Shown: one piece after another, positions 24,587 to 37,241 of the stretch
Layout of the letters: each line of letters starts with the position of its first letter
How positions within the stretch are numbered: position 1 is the first letter of the stretch
Assembly: GCF_018143015.1 (NCBI RefSeq)
Contig: NC_054741.1
Coordinates: 8,132,683-8,196,682, forward strand
Direction of reading: 5' to 3'
Length of the DNA: 64,000 nucleotides
Source: Lytechinus variegatus
Lineage: Eukaryota > Echinodermata > Echinoidea > Temnopleuroida > Toxopneustidae
Made by a program: the position numbers and the translations under genes
The notes under the pieces: model-generated
Told to the model about the DNA's origin: nothing
What the model saw: the letters and a program-made list of their open reading frames with translations, nothing else
Databases searched by the model: none

Positions 24587-24786
24587 GGCCATGACATTTG
24601 CTCCAGCAATAACTGCTCTGAAAGAAAATCTGCACGTCAAGCCAAACATAAAATCTAACCTTCAAAACTAAATAAACCCCTTTATTGTTCTGCACCAAAA
24701 ACTATAATACGATCCTAACTTTAACCCTATGCCCTCTGAGATATCAAGACTGGAACAAATGTAGCCAGAGAAAATGTCATGTCACC
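24587..24786. mobile_element. MITE with telomere-like interior (copy 2)
   Basis: Starts CCATGACATTTGCTCC and ends near AAAATGTCATGTCACC, in the same orientation as 1974-2149. The interior is more diverged but keeps AACCCTATGCCC. Confidence 0.55.
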
Positions 24787-25142
24787 CATACAATGATCTA
24801 CCTGTCTTTTAGTGGAGATTCTAGTAGAGATACCATTGCTTGCCTCCTTTGTGAAGTTTTATAAACTTCAAAATGTCAACTTTCTCATTCTCCATATATC
24901 CAAGCTCCATCCAATCTTTCCACTCGTTCACTCAATTCATTCAAATCAACTTGCTAGTGGGGTGGGCTTGGGCTTTAAATACTGTGATCATGTGATGACC
25001 ATGAAATGTATCACCTGATGGGTAGAAGTTATGGAAACTGTCAGGTGACTTTCATTATTGCAACCAATCACTAACTCAATTTCATATTCCATACACATAT
25101 ATGTACATATTGTACATGTTAGTCTAGGCTGCAGACACATAC

Positions 25143-25319
25143 AAGGGAAAAAAATACACGGGGGCTCGGGGCGATTTTGCCCCCGAAATGCCCAAAAGAG
25201 CCCTGGAAAACTAAAATGGAGCCCCTGAAATTCATAATGTAAACTTTAACACAAATTAGGATATTTGGGCTAGTGAGCTAAAAAATAGCCCCGGAAAATA
25301 AATTATTAATTTTTTCCCT
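25143..25319. mobile_element. 177-base MITE with 9-bp target duplication
   Basis: GACACATAC at 25134-25142 and 25320-25328 flanks AAGGGAAAAAAATACACGG...AATTTTTTCCCT. The interior has GAGCCC and AAAAGAGCCCTGG words shared with the 20484 copy. Confidence 0.78.
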
Positions 25320-25417
25320 GACACATACCTATTTTTTCATCAGAAAGTGAATATTTGCATCTTAGAAAAGTTTAGTGCTACAAGTAGTTCAAACTTTCTA
25401 CTTAGAAAAACAAGAGG

Positions 25418-25766
25418 GACCTGTTGCATAAAAGTACATGTATGGTAAATCAGGGCTCGACATTAGCAGTGGCCCAGTGGCCCGGGGCAACCAAAAATGA
25501 GAGTCGGGCCACCAAAATTTTGTAAAAGCCAACACTTGGTGGCCTGGTTGGGATACCAAAGTTTTGATAAATTGTAATGTTTTCTATTGTTTTAGGGCCA
25601 CCAAAAATATGAAATTGATGATTTTGGTAGATTGTTTGGGCCACCAAGAAAAAAAGTTAGTGTGGAGCCTTGGGTAAATCCTTCATTCTGATTGGCTGCT
25701 TTATGACAATTATCATTGGCTGGCAAAGTTACTATAATAGTAACTTTTATGCAATGGGGGTTTCAG
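25418..25766. mobile_element. TTGCATAAAAGT MITE interrupted by an hAT-like element
   Basis: Outer ends CTGTTGCATAAAAGTA and GTAACTTTTATGCAAT are inverted. After removal of 25451-25672 the interior reads like 3591-3740 in reverse (ATCCTTCATTCTGATTGGC). Confidence 0.68.
25451..25672. mobile_element. hAT-like MITE, CAGGGCTCGACA ends
   Basis: Ends CAGGGCTCGACATTAG and TGTGGAGCCTTG are inverted (10 of 12). GGTAAAT flanks both sides (25444-25450 and 25673-25679). The interior has repeated GGCCACCAAAA words. Confidence 0.78.
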
Positions 25767-26624
25767 AAAGTCTACTGAATTCCGATTCCCCTCTGGTAGT
25801 CTAAGAATTCAGAGTCAGACCATGAGTTTGCAGCTGATGAAAGAGATAGACTACATGTACATGTATATGATTAATTAATCTCCAGCAGATTCACACCTTG
25901 CAAATTAGGAAAATAAAAATTTCTGGACTTTTTCTGATTAAGTTTCCTTTCCTGATCAGAAAATGCCATTCATTTTAATAGCGAGTGTGAAAGTATCTTG
26001 TACATAATCCTTTGGGAAAAAATCCTACCAAGTACCAACTACACTATACAACTACACATACCAAAGCCATATCAGTTTCAGAGAAAGCGGCCATGAAGGA
26101 AGATCACGGAAGATGCAGACTATGTGGAAAAGAGTGGGAGGGTGAAAATGATGGAGGAGGAGACTTCACAGAATACATTCACCAATTGAGTAATCAATTG
26201 GATTTGATTTAATGAGGCAGCCATAAAGAACTGGACTCAGAAGAGCAATGTATTAAGTTAAAGTATTTCATACCTTAAAACTTCATAAAATATGCATAGA
26301 ATTGAACCAAAAGAACTCTTACTAATGTCTTAGGCTAATAAAAAAAAATCAGCTTTTATTTCAATCTTTAATAAACTTTTCTGCATACTTTGACCCCCCC
26401 CCCCAATAAAAAAAAACAATGACAGGATAAAACATGTTAACTTCTAAAGGTTTCCATGGCAAATAAGAAGAGTGTAGTGGTTTCACTTCTTTCATGGGCA
26501 TGAGTTGGTCTTGAAAAGGTTTGTTATTCCTTGTCAGATATTTTTCAGTGTTTTGTTTGTCTGATTTTTCTCTATCTGGTGAAATCATAATAATCATAAA
26601 AATGTCATGTTTAACCTAGGAGGG

Positions 26625-26876
26625 CGATTTCAGTTCCGAAAAGAGTTCTCCCAGCGGGCCCTTCTGCTTACCCCGGCTTTTGCATGGCTACCTTGATCGG
26701 GCGCTAAAGCATTCGAGGAATTTCTTCCTACTGGGTACCCATTCACATCACCTGGGTCAAGTGCAGCACAATGTGGGTAAATTTCTTGCTGAAGGAAAAC
26801 ACGTCATGGCTGGAAATCGAACCAATGTCCCTGAAATTGAAAGACAAGTCTCAACCACTAGACCATGATGCTCCCA
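26625..26876 (-). mobile_element. tRNA-derived SINE
   Basis: The minus strand carries box A (TGGTCTAGTGGTTGAGAC, 26848-26865) and box B (TTGGTTCGATTTCC, 26812-26825). The body reads leftward with AATGTGGGTAA and GGTACCCA segments on the plus strand. The layout is typical of abundant marine invertebrate SINEs. Confidence 0.72.
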
Positions 26877-27375
26877 CATCATATCATTTTTAGCCTGGAG
26901 TACCCCTTAATAGGGCAGAATTTGACTTTCTAAAATTAAATTAAGCGGACCGAATCTAGTATTGTTCTCTGGTTTTCACAGACCGTGAGTCAAAGATAGC
27001 TAGCTGACTGGTAGTGGTAACTAGTGTACATGTATGTCAAAGAGGGGCAGGGGCTGTCAAATGGCAGGCGCAAAACATGGCGATTACATTTCAAGATTTT
27101 ATTGAGATAGGTGAAAATCAAAGCATTACCATTAAAAATGGACAAATATATTCAACAAACATTGATGCATATACCATTTTTGAATAGACATTAAGAACAA
27201 AAAATATTGCACAAAAGCTCAACATGTCGAATTCTGCCTGGGCAGCTAGATTTTCTTTCAAATTTTATGAGATGTTGGAAAGAGTTCCATATGCACCCTC
27301 CATCAAAAATAGCAAAAGATTGTTGAGACTTCCGGTTCATTCACTTCAGATTTTTCTATCATTTTTTTTACTGTT

Positions 27376-27470
27376 GCTTTTACCTTAGTTGGGACTTGAA
27401 CTCACCTCGATTTATCTCCAGTCAAGACCTTTCCCGCTATACTAGCGAGAAGCGCTGATACCAGAAGGGG
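27376..27470 (-). pseudogene. Possible degenerate tRNA-like sequence
   Basis: The minus strand has GCTAGTATAGCGGGAAAGG (box A-like) and GAGTTCAAGTCCC (box B-like) about 30 bases apart. No full cloverleaf could be drawn by eye. Confidence 0.25.
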
Positions 27471-28045
27471 TATTTTAACGATTATCATCCGATAGTTCGA
27501 GTAGTCTTGACTCACAGACCCTTGACTGACTAAATAATCCGATGTCTATGGACAATTACACGCACTAGATCCTGCTTGAAATTTGACAGAATAAAGCCAT
27601 ATTTTGGTATGTATTTTCACTCCCCCATCATATATGTTCTATATTAGGGCTAGATATATTATTCTGAACGTTCTCCATGTTTTTATTTTCAATTTTAGTG
27701 GGGGTGCATATGGAACTCATACCGAGATGTGTGTCACAATTAGGACCTACTCAGTTATATAGAACATGTAGAACATTAATATCAACTGAATTTCTTTGTG
27801 GAGTAAAAATAAATTCATATTCAATCTTTAGTTGAATTTTTATGTGGGGACTTACATGTAGTATGAAGTAACTAGTGGAAAGGGGGGGGGGTGGGGAAGG
27901 GTGTCCGGACGTAGACGTCTAACGTTACACTTTCAAATTTTGAAGCCTTCTTTTTTTGTCTTAAGTAGTGCTGCAGCCGAACCGAACGGAAATTCGCCGA
28001 ACTTGGCACTTCCGAACCGAACGCAAAGGCCTGGTTCGGAAGTTC

Positions 28046-28262
28046 GGTAAAAAAAAAAAGTATGTTCATTGCAATGCGTAAGTGTGTGTATTTGAGTTTT
28101 GTCAGACGTGTATCAATCAGATATGATTATTTACGTCTAAGACCGACCTTTAACGTCACCATCCGAAAGACGTGACCAGGGCTCGAACCTCTGCATCAAT
28201 TTGTAACTTCCCTACAGCTTGGATTACAGGCGCACGCCACAACGCCCAGTGCGATGACTACA
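28046..28262 (-). mobile_element. Candidate SINE with a 7SL-like head and a box B
   Basis: The minus strand reads GGCGTGCGCCTGTAATCC (28221-28238), close to the 5' Alu-domain end of SRP (7SL) RNA as I remember it. AGGTTCGAGCCC, a good polymerase III box B, follows about 30 bases later (28179-28190). The downstream tail runs to a T-rich stretch near 28046. Confidence 0.45.
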
Positions 28263-29896
28263 CAGATTTAAGTATAAAATTATTTTAGAAAATATTGGTG
28301 ATTGTGCACAAAGAGAATTCCACTCAATATATTTTTAAAATCCACTATGATAGCTCCCATCTCGTCTTTCATTGAACTGTTATCAACTTAAGAATATTTT
28401 AGCATACATGTAAATATATTTTTTCTTGATAAAATTAGGGGACATTTTGAAGCTAAACTCGGTATAAAAGTGTAGTGTAATTACGTATTGCCTTAATCGA
28501 TCGTGATCGTAATCGGACCTAATCATTTTGTATTTAATAAAGAAAAAGTACCAGACAGAAATTCATTCCTCGTAAATGACAAAGTATGACAGTTTCGGTC
28601 TCGTGTTTGATTAAATTTTTATCATTTTCAATTTTTTTTATAAACATGAATATATTTTTTTCCTTATAAAATGTGGGGACATTTTAAGCTTAACTCAGTT
28701 AAAAAGTGTAGTTGAATTACGTATTGCTGTAATCGGACATACATTTAATTGTTTTGTATTCAAAAAGAAAAAGACAAGACATAAATTAATTCCTTGTGAC
28801 TGACAAAGTAATGGTAAAGTATATATATTCCACCTTCTGAAATTTCCATATTAATATAAAAGATAAATAAGAGATGAAGGAATGAGGGTGAAAAAACAGA
28901 AAAGATAAAAATTCAAACCAAATCAACGCATGTTCCCTGATCGATGTTCCGGAAATGGTTGGTAAGGAAAGTTGAAACAGGAAGTCCAAACAACCTGCTC
29001 TCGGTCGCTATTACATGTATACAGGTAAAATTTGTATTCCGAACTTGAAATGTTTTTCCGTTGTCAATATTTTCTTAAAAGTGGTTTAATCTGGTCAATT
29101 ACTGAAAATAAGATGATAAATTATCAGTTCCGTCTTAGTTCTGACGATCAACGCCGAGTGATTTCACAACACTAAAATACACAGTACAGTCCCATGTACT
29201 CATTTTCGTGTTGGAAATATGTTTGAAGTCATGAAGCGTTGATCTTTCTGGACCAAGAATGGACTGATATTTTATCTTTTTAAAGTAATTCATTGACCAG
29301 ATTTTACCACTTTTCAGAAAATAGGGACTTTCTAAAACACTCATATTCTTTGGAATGTGAATTTTACCGGTATAATAACAGTTGAGTGGAGGTCGTTTGT
29401 CTACTGTTTCGACATTCCCGATCAACACTTTCCAATTTGAGAAGCTGCGTTGGCAATAACATCATAATCGATCATGATTATAGCTACATGAAATAATCAT
29501 GAAAAAAAAAATATTCTGATCTTTGTAATTCTGTTTCTGTCCTGATTCTCTCTATATCAATATTTTTTTCTTTTGATTTTTTTTAATTTTCATTTTAAAA
29601 ATGAAAGTAGAAATTACTTATTATTTGTTTAAAGATTAAAACAAAAGAAAGTTCAACAATTTTCATAACTATTCTTTTTAGAAACAAAATTTATTATAAA
29701 AGACAGATCATCCTCTAATTTAGATACAAAGAAATCAGACTTTAAAAAAACCCTGGATTTTGAGTGACACTACACAAAACATATGGCGTTGTACTTGTAT
29801 GGTTTCCCGAAAGCCAATTCCGTGTTTGCCCCCTTTCGCATCCCGTGATCCTCTGTGATGACAGACGCCCTCACGCGATATATAGTGACGTATTGT

Positions 29897-30745
29897 ATTA
29901 CCGGACACTATCATATTTCCGGACGCGCATATAACTGCGTAGGAAATCAATTTCGTACCGTAAGACTTCCGCAGTTCAATATCACAGATCAATTCAAAGA
30001 ACGAGAATGCAAAAACAAGGCGAAAATATAATTTTTACCTTATTTTTCTCTAAAAATGACAGAAAATGCTTGAAATAATATACAACACAGTTTTGGCATT
30101 AACAATTGATCCCAATTGATCTATTTTCTGATGGAAATACGGACCTGATTTGCCGAATTTCAATCTCGTATGCTCCATCGATTAAATCGTTGACGGCTAG
30201 TTCTCAATGTACCGGGTATACCCCGGCCGTGCGCCAGGTTTACTGTGATGGAGAGCCGTCATGATCGACAGCGCATCGATAGAACTTGATGACCGTGTCT
30301 TACGATATGAACGAGCATTAACACTTGGAAGTGCAATATCGAACGCGCAATTAAAAAAAAGGAAATTAGTTAGCAAACGCAAATTTATATCAAAGATCTG
30401 CTCAGAATCGTTATAAGAAAGCAAACAAAAACTTAGAATTTACTCATGAGATGATTAATCCCGAAAAAATAACACCAATTCTTTCTTACATCATTATAAT
30501 CAAGAATATTTTTTACCCGTCCGGGGCGCGTCCGGAATTACAATATAATTTGTCACGCACGAAAATAATTGTTTTTCGCGGAGGGGTATGCGGCAAGTGC
30601 GGTGCAAAGAAAACGGTTGGAAACTATAAAATAATTTCATCATATTCATAATTTTTGGAATATTTGGAATAGCAAGTGATTTTTCTTGATTGTATTTCCT
30701 CTAGTTGTCATTTTTAAAGCACTGAAATGAAAGTGTCCGGCAATA
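29897..30745. mobile_element. Possible element with CCGGACACT inverted ends
   Basis: ATTACCGGACACTATCAT at the left (29897-29914) and its inverse with two mismatches (ATGAAAGTGTCCGGCAAT) at about 30727-30744. Further GTCCGGA words lie inside. No target duplication was seen. Confidence 0.35.
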
Positions 30746-30999
30746 GGATACACTGCATACTGGCTGTTTAAATCGATTGTCGGACAACCTGTCCGGACAC
30801 AGAACAACTGCAACAGTTAACAGGGTATTAACTATATTGTAACTGAACTTAAGTCTTAAGCAATGGCAATGCCCAATGCCACGCCTGGCTAATTCTAATG
30901 CTGTGCAGGCGAAATGGGCATGATGCGATGCTGGTCGCGTCACGTCACCTCGAGCTCGCAGACGTGCAAACGCAGTCACTCACTCTCCACACACATCAT

Positions 31000-31111
31000 G
31001 ATCACTCAGCTCAGCTCAGGCTCAGCAGCAGGTCAAAATAAACTGAATTAATCAAACAGTTAGTGTGAAAGAAAGAATTATTTTCGCTCACCTTGTAAAT
31101 GACAAAGAAAG
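31000..31111 (+). other. Candidate untranslated first exon, plus strand
   Basis: GACAAAGAAAG followed by GTAAGT at 31112 is a consensus donor, preceded by a CpG-richer stretch (30920-31030). It could be the 5' exon of the plus-strand zinc-finger gene 14 kb away. A minus-strand donor (CAAG then GTGAGC, GT at 31091-31090) overlaps it, so the direction is uncertain. Confidence 0.25.
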
Positions 31112-31206
31112 GTAAGTTACCAAGTATACGAGCAGTATTTTTCTAACTTTACTTGGGGATTTCCTAACCAACAAAACGGAGATCGAGATGAAATTTGTAT
31201 TCCCAG

Positions 31207-31246
31207 GTCACGTGACATTGTCGTCATTCCAAAAATATCACGTGAC
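31207..31246. promoter_or_regulatory. Pair of TCACGTGAC E-boxes
   Basis: GTCACGTGAC at 31207-31216 and ATCACGTGAC ending at 31246. Both are exact palindromic-core E-boxes of the USF/MITF/TFEB type, 31 bases apart, next to the candidate first exon. Confidence 0.45.
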
Positions 31247-31753
31247 ATGAAACGAAGCGCAATTTTTTTTTCTTAAGAGATCTATGGTAAGCCACATTTT
31301 ATAAACCCGCTTGAAGAAATCTCTGGATCGAAGGCAAACACGAAAGCAAGCGCACCTCTAATTTGTTGTGCAGAGATGAAGAACATAGTATTGCTTATTT
31401 CATCTCCAAAAGGGAGCTTACCCTGTTGATCAGTTGGTTTTCAACTTCATACATGCGGAAAAAAAAGCTTTTATGAAAATCTACCAAACAAGAAAAAGTT
31501 AGGGCCCTACAATATGTTTTATTGACGTCAAGACTCAAGAGCAGCTTTCCAATATCATGCAATCAGAATTCCGAAAAAAAACACATGTTAATGGACCATT
31601 ATTAAAAGTTTTCATCGAATGGGGTATGAAATTATATAGTTCGACTATGTCCCGGTATATAAATATATTCACCCACAAATAAAACAAATATAAAACGAAA
31701 GAGGCACGATCAGATTTTTAAAAAAAATCTCGACTAAGAAATGGAACACTTAA

Positions 31754-31850
31754 AGGATCGACAAGTCCAACCCAACGAAAACTGACTTGATTTTAATAAA
31801 AATAGAAAAATTCAACAAGCACACTCACTCATTATGAAAAATACGAGACA
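31754..31850. mobile_element. Truncated TTAA-target element, left end
   Basis: TTAA at 31750-31753 then AGGATCGACAAGTCC and the typical GACTTGATTTTAATAAAAA stretch. The homology fades near 31850. Confidence 0.6.
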
Positions 31851-32689
31851 TTTGACTTCCTCCTGCTCGTACGCACGGGCGTCCGTCGATATAACACATA
31901 ATATTTTTATGAAAATATGCACTTTTTTCTTAAAAGTTGATGGAGAGGGGGAAAAATTAATCGTATCAAGTCGGGGTATTCAGTAATGAGTACAGGAGAA
32001 ACTATATATCACTGATTTTCATGATTCATCCCATTTGATTAACTCATCTATTCGTGTTTTGGGACTAATCTTTCCCTTACGCATTGCTTTTTGGCAGAAG
32101 TTCTATGGAAAATGCACCTTTTTCCCCACAAACTTTGAGACACTCTGTATTATTCATTCCCCCATTGCTCGAGAATAAATGGGCAGTTAACGACGGGGTT
32201 AAAGATTTATTGAAGAATGGAATGTATATTTCATGAAAATGAAAGCCATTTCCCCATTGGATGTTATCTTCAATACGTGTTTTTTAAACGAAGTCAGTTA
32301 TCGAATAGGCTCTCCTGGCATTTGAGGTCTCTATCGGTGACGTCACTCAGGATCGTCATGCCTGGACCATCGGCCAGGCAGGGGTCGCAATGGTATATGA
32401 TTTATGCATAATGCACTCGATATATACAATAATCTTGTCCTCCCGTTCAAATGAATGTGAAACTCATATAATTTCCATCAGAGCATTCAACATGAGTACT
32501 GTAGTACACATTTCTTTGTTATAAGTGAATTAAAGTCCCTCCAGTGAGTTTGCCTCACCCCTATTGTGAAAATGTATCACCCCTAAGTTGTAACACAGTC
32601 AGCTGTTTGCACTCAGGGTCACTCCGTGACCTGTGTGTGCGTTCAAGAGTTGTACACGATTTTCTGTCTCATTTAGGCAAAAATCTTTC

Positions 32690-33184
32690 ATAATACACTG
32701 AAAATTTCATCAAATCGGATGTAAAATAAGAAAGTTATGGCATTTTAAATTTTCGCTTCATTTCACAAAACAGTTATATGCACATCTCGGTCGGTATGCA
32801 AATGAGGAACTGATGACATCACTCACTCACTATTTCTTTTGTATTTCATTATATGAAATATTTTTATTTTCTCGTCATTGTCATGTGAAATGAAGTTTCA
32901 TTCCTCCCTGAACACGTGGAATTCCATTATTTTAACATTTTGTGCTTCAGGCAAGGAGGTCCTAATTGTCAAACTCGTAAAAATTGAAATATTGTTTAAT
33001 TCAAACAATAAAAAACAAAAGAAATAGTGAGTGAGTGAGTGGCTCGTTCATGTAACTTTTTTGTTGAAAATAAGCGAAACTTTGAAATGTTCTTATTCCG
33101 ATTTTGATGAAATTTTCAACATTGTGCTTGTCTGATTTTTCTCTATTGATTCAAATCAACATTTTTCTGAGGTGGACTTGGCCT
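32690..33184. mobile_element. TTAA-target foldback element, left end missing
   Basis: The right end GGTGGACTTGGCCT is followed by TTAA (33185-33188). The interior core TTTCATCAAATCGGATGT at about 32705 and its inverse are present. The left terminal sequence is lost. Confidence 0.75.
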
Positions 33185-34063
33185 TTAAAAACTTGTCGTA
33201 ATCGTGGACAAGATATATCTAAAGTAGCAGTTGATGCAAGCGCCAGTAACCATGGTAAATTCATATAACGTCTTTGGTAATGGTACTGACCATAGTACTA
33301 CCACCCCGAGGGGTAGGGGGAGGGGCACTGATATTGACGAGTGGTACCACGCGCGACCAAAAATACACGTAAAAAAAAGGATGTTCACGATAGGGCACGT
33401 TAAGTACGTGATGTGATAAGGGTGTCAAAAACACAAAAATAATGAAGAAAGGGTATCTATTTCGCTAGGAAAATTATGTGTTTAGGGTCGAAATTGCAGG
33501 GATGATAAAACAAACTTAAAATGTTTTATAAAGGATGTCCTTTTTGCCCCAACACTTCGTGTTTAGAGTCCGATTTGCTCGAGGGGTAGACTGTACGTGG
33601 GGTCGTACTAAACCAAATAAGGTAAACGGCCGACGACCGAAGGACTGTCGTAACAATAAAACATTCCTGAACTTGTTTAGGGGTTCATTTCTGTGAATAT
33701 TTGTCAAGAGTATCGTTTTGTTTCCAATACTTGTTAAGGGTAGGGTAATTCACACGCCAATACTTAAGGGCCGGTGCATTTTCAGAATATGAAAATTACG
33801 TGTTTATAGGGTGCTTTTCGAGACCCATGCATGGTCGCGCATGGTATCCACTCGTGAATGGAAGTCCCCCCCCCCCCGGACTACCACATGCAGAAGTAAG
33901 TGCGGAATAGGAAAGTATACTATTTGAAAATACAAGTACCATACCATAGAATGTACCATAGATGCTATGGTATTACAATGAAATTACTTGTTATATGGTT
34001 GATGTTAATATACTGAACAGAGTGCCATCCTCGCACATGATACTTTCATGGTACTCCATAGCA

Positions 34064-35837
34064 GGGGTGGATCCAGCCTTCGCCAATAGGGGGGGGGGCG
34101 GATTTTTTTTAGGCCACGTATTTCCCCGATCGGCCGCTCGAAGTTGATTGTTGTTTGTTTCCTTGAAGGGGTAGTCCTAATAGTCAACTTAGTTTTATTC
34201 TTATAAATTAACATAAATATATAATAATTTCATAAGCCTTATCTAAATAATGCAAGCGCGAGCTATTTTTTATTTCATTTATTTTGTCCTAAAATTTAGA
34301 TATTCTGGGCAATGTTTGTGATCCTAAATAATTGAATTATTAATATATGTATTGACCTGACCCCAAAAGGATCTGTTAACGACTTTGCAGTTAGCCATGG
34401 AGAGTTGGAGACCTTATTATTTCAACAATCAAACAATGCGAGCGCGAAGCGCGAGCTTAAAATTATGACATTTTTACCTGAGGAAATCCTAAGCACTTTT
34501 TTGTAATCGTGATAGAGATAAGTATATAACTAAATGATAATGATGCGAGCACGAAGTGCGAGCGGAAAATTTTAAGATTTATACCATATTTGGGAAACTC
34601 TATTCATGTTTTGTAAATCATTAAAATTATTGGAAATCTAATGCGAGCGCAAAGCGCGAGCAGAAAATTTTTGATATATTGGATAATGATTTAAATAAAG
34701 AACAAGCTGCGTATCTGAAAAGAACATGCATGATCTAGAATCTGGGCATTCTAAATACCTTATTTTATCATGAAAACCAATGAAGCGAGCGCGAAGCGCG
34801 AGCTTAAAATATTTGATGTTCCGATCTAAAAAGGGTAAAGTTTAAGCTCTGTATTTCAAGCACTTTGAAGGAAAATTGAGAGGTGGATATGGATCAGTTA
34901 AAAAAGCTGATATATTCCAATAATATTCCTTGAGTTGTGAATTAGAACTGAAACGTTCTAAGAACATTTTACGTCATCATGATGACTATCTTCATATTTC
35001 CCTTCCTAAGCGCGAGATGAACTTTTCGATATTCCATTCTGAAAAAGGCAGTTTGATTATCAAATTAATTTCTTATTTATTAATCTAATAAGCCTAATGA
35101 GAGCGCGAAATCTGTTAATATTATGGCTTGAAAACTGGATATTCAAAGCACTTTTGTAATTATGAATAAGATGCATGAGTTAATATATTTTCAACATTAT
35201 TAATACGAGCGCAAATCGCAAGCCGAAATTTTTGATAAATGTCATGAAATTTAGATTTTGTTCTGGAATTGATATTGAGATATATATAACTCTCCAATCA
35301 AAATGCGAGCGTGCAGCGCTAGCTAATAATTTTTGAGAATGTGGCCTGAATAGGGATATTTTGAGAACTTTATTCGAAAACAGGTACCTGATGAATTAAA
35401 TTTTTGCGAGCGGCGCAGCGCATGCAGAAAATGTTAATATTTAGACCATAAAACAGACATTTTTACAGAGCACTCTTTGCAAATCAATTTGTAAATGAAA
35501 CAAGATAATGAAAGTTCGATTTCCGAGCTGTAATATGATTTTTATATATTGACTTCAAAATTTGGTAATTTTAGTTCCATATTGAGTAAGATATGTAAAT
35601 CACCTAAAACACAATGTGAGCGCGAAGCGCAAGCGAAACTTTTATATAGTGACATGAAAGATTTTAAAAATCATTTTCCAAGTCTCCCCACACCTTATTT
35701 TATTCACTCGTCTTCCTCCTTTAATGTTCCCCTTTTTTCTCCTCTTTTCTGATTCTTTTTCCTTTTTTTTCTCCCCCTTCCCCCTTTTTTTGCTCCGCCA
35801 ATAGGGGGGGGGCGGCCCCCCTGGATCTGCCTATGCA
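34064..35837. mobile_element. Non-autonomous element with an array of GCGAGCGCGAAGCGCGAGC motifs
   Basis: Left end CAGGGGTGGATCCAG and right end CTGGATCTGCCTATG are imperfect inverted repeats beside G runs and a shared CGCCAATAGGGGGGGG word. CATAG occurs at both flanks. About ten variants of GCGAGCGCGAAGCGCGAGC followed by AAAATTTTTGATATT are spaced about 100-200 bases apart. No transposase frame was found. Confidence 0.65.
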
Positions 35838-36426
35838 TAGTACTTTTACGTTCTCGGCAATACTTTCATAGTACTCCACACTCTAAACTATATGGGTAAA
35901 TAAAAAGTGCTCCATGAAATACGTGTCCACCAACAGGGCATTTATTTTTGGCATTTTTATCTATAAAGTGTGATGAAAATTTTGCGCATTCTAAAGTAAT
36001 TGCTGCTTATTTTTTAACCTTATACTTTACAATATGCTTCCAGTATTGGGTAAAATACTACCCTACATTGGTTGGACACATAATTACCATCTTGATGGTA
36101 AAAACTTAATTTACCCAATATTTTTTTTACAGTGCACGGAACTTTCATAGTTCTCTTGGACCGTCTTCATTGCACTTCGTGGTACTTTTACGTTCCTCAT
36201 ATACCTGACTGGTAAATGGTACTGCAACCGTAATAACCATGTTACTACCATAACCTTGCAAAGTACTTTTATGGGGAACATGAAACAATCGATGAATAAT
36301 GACGCATTTGTTGCATACATGATCTGTTGAGGATGATACAATATAGATTGAAGACTATACTTGGAGAAAAGTTTTATAGCAAGGAGTCAAAATTTGCTAT
36401 AAACGTTTTGAATATGGCTATCAAGA

Positions 36427-36822
36427 AGTACCATGGCCTTACCATGCATAATGATACTTTTACAATGGTACTACCCTAGTATGGTAAATTGACAGATGAG
36501 GCAGTACAGGTTACCATGGATTTACCATGGTAGATATATCATGGTAATGCCAGTTACCATGTATTACCATGGTTGTATAATAATATACCATTCATTACCA
36601 TGATACTTTCATGTCATGAGTCAGAGCAGGTACTACCATATTCTTTAGTAAAAAAAAAAGGGCCATTAGGTACCACGGTAATACAATGGTATTTCCATGG
36701 TGGGAAATACCATGGCAAATCCATGGTAAATGTACTACCTTCATCTTCGTCAATTTACTATGGTAATACTATGGTATTACCATTGTAAAAGTGCTATGGT
36801 AAAACCATGGTACTTTTTTTTG
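36427..36822. repeat. TACCATGGTA-rich foldback region
   Basis: Arms AAGTACCATGGCCTTACCAT (36427 on) and the inverse ending at 36822 flank a stretch with at least eight CCATGG words. Related words occur at 33240-33310, 33940-34070 and 36190-36270. Confidence 0.6.
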
Positions 36823-37241
36823 TTATAAGTGCTGTGCTGATCTAAAAAAATACCACATATCCATCAACTCGATCATTCCGAATTATATATTATGCAACAA
36901 CTGATCCACTAAACATGCTAAACGCGATTGTACGGGCGGGAGTACGGGTTGTAGTATTGTGATAGGTATATAAGCAAATGATAATCTATGTAACATATGG
37001 AGGAAAATAGGACATTTTTAAATGAAGCTTATGAAATGAGAATCAGACTACAGAAATTTACATATATATAGGTATAATGATCGCTCCCCGGGATCGCACA
37101 AATTGCAAAAGCTTCGTAGCGTGCATGGAGGGGTGGGGGACCACCTTCTCTCGATCATCTTCATTCGCTCTCTCGCAAGATCAACCCCTAAATTTCAGTT
37201 GAATTTTGGGGTTCCTGTCCCATTCCTGGATCCGCTCTTAA

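Noticed and set aside
26012..26212. 66-codon frame with a CxxC pair
   Set aside because: A single CxxC without following histidines, no splice sites in the right phase, beside SINE sequence.
29735..29992. 85-codon minus-strand frame
   Set aside because: No recognisable domain; it overlaps the left end of a possible transposon (CCGGACACT) and has no splice support.
34436..35640. Regularly spaced similar motifs, at first glance CRISPR-like
   Set aside because: Motif copies vary, spacing is uneven (about 100-200 bases), the genome is eukaryotic and the array lies within transposon ends.
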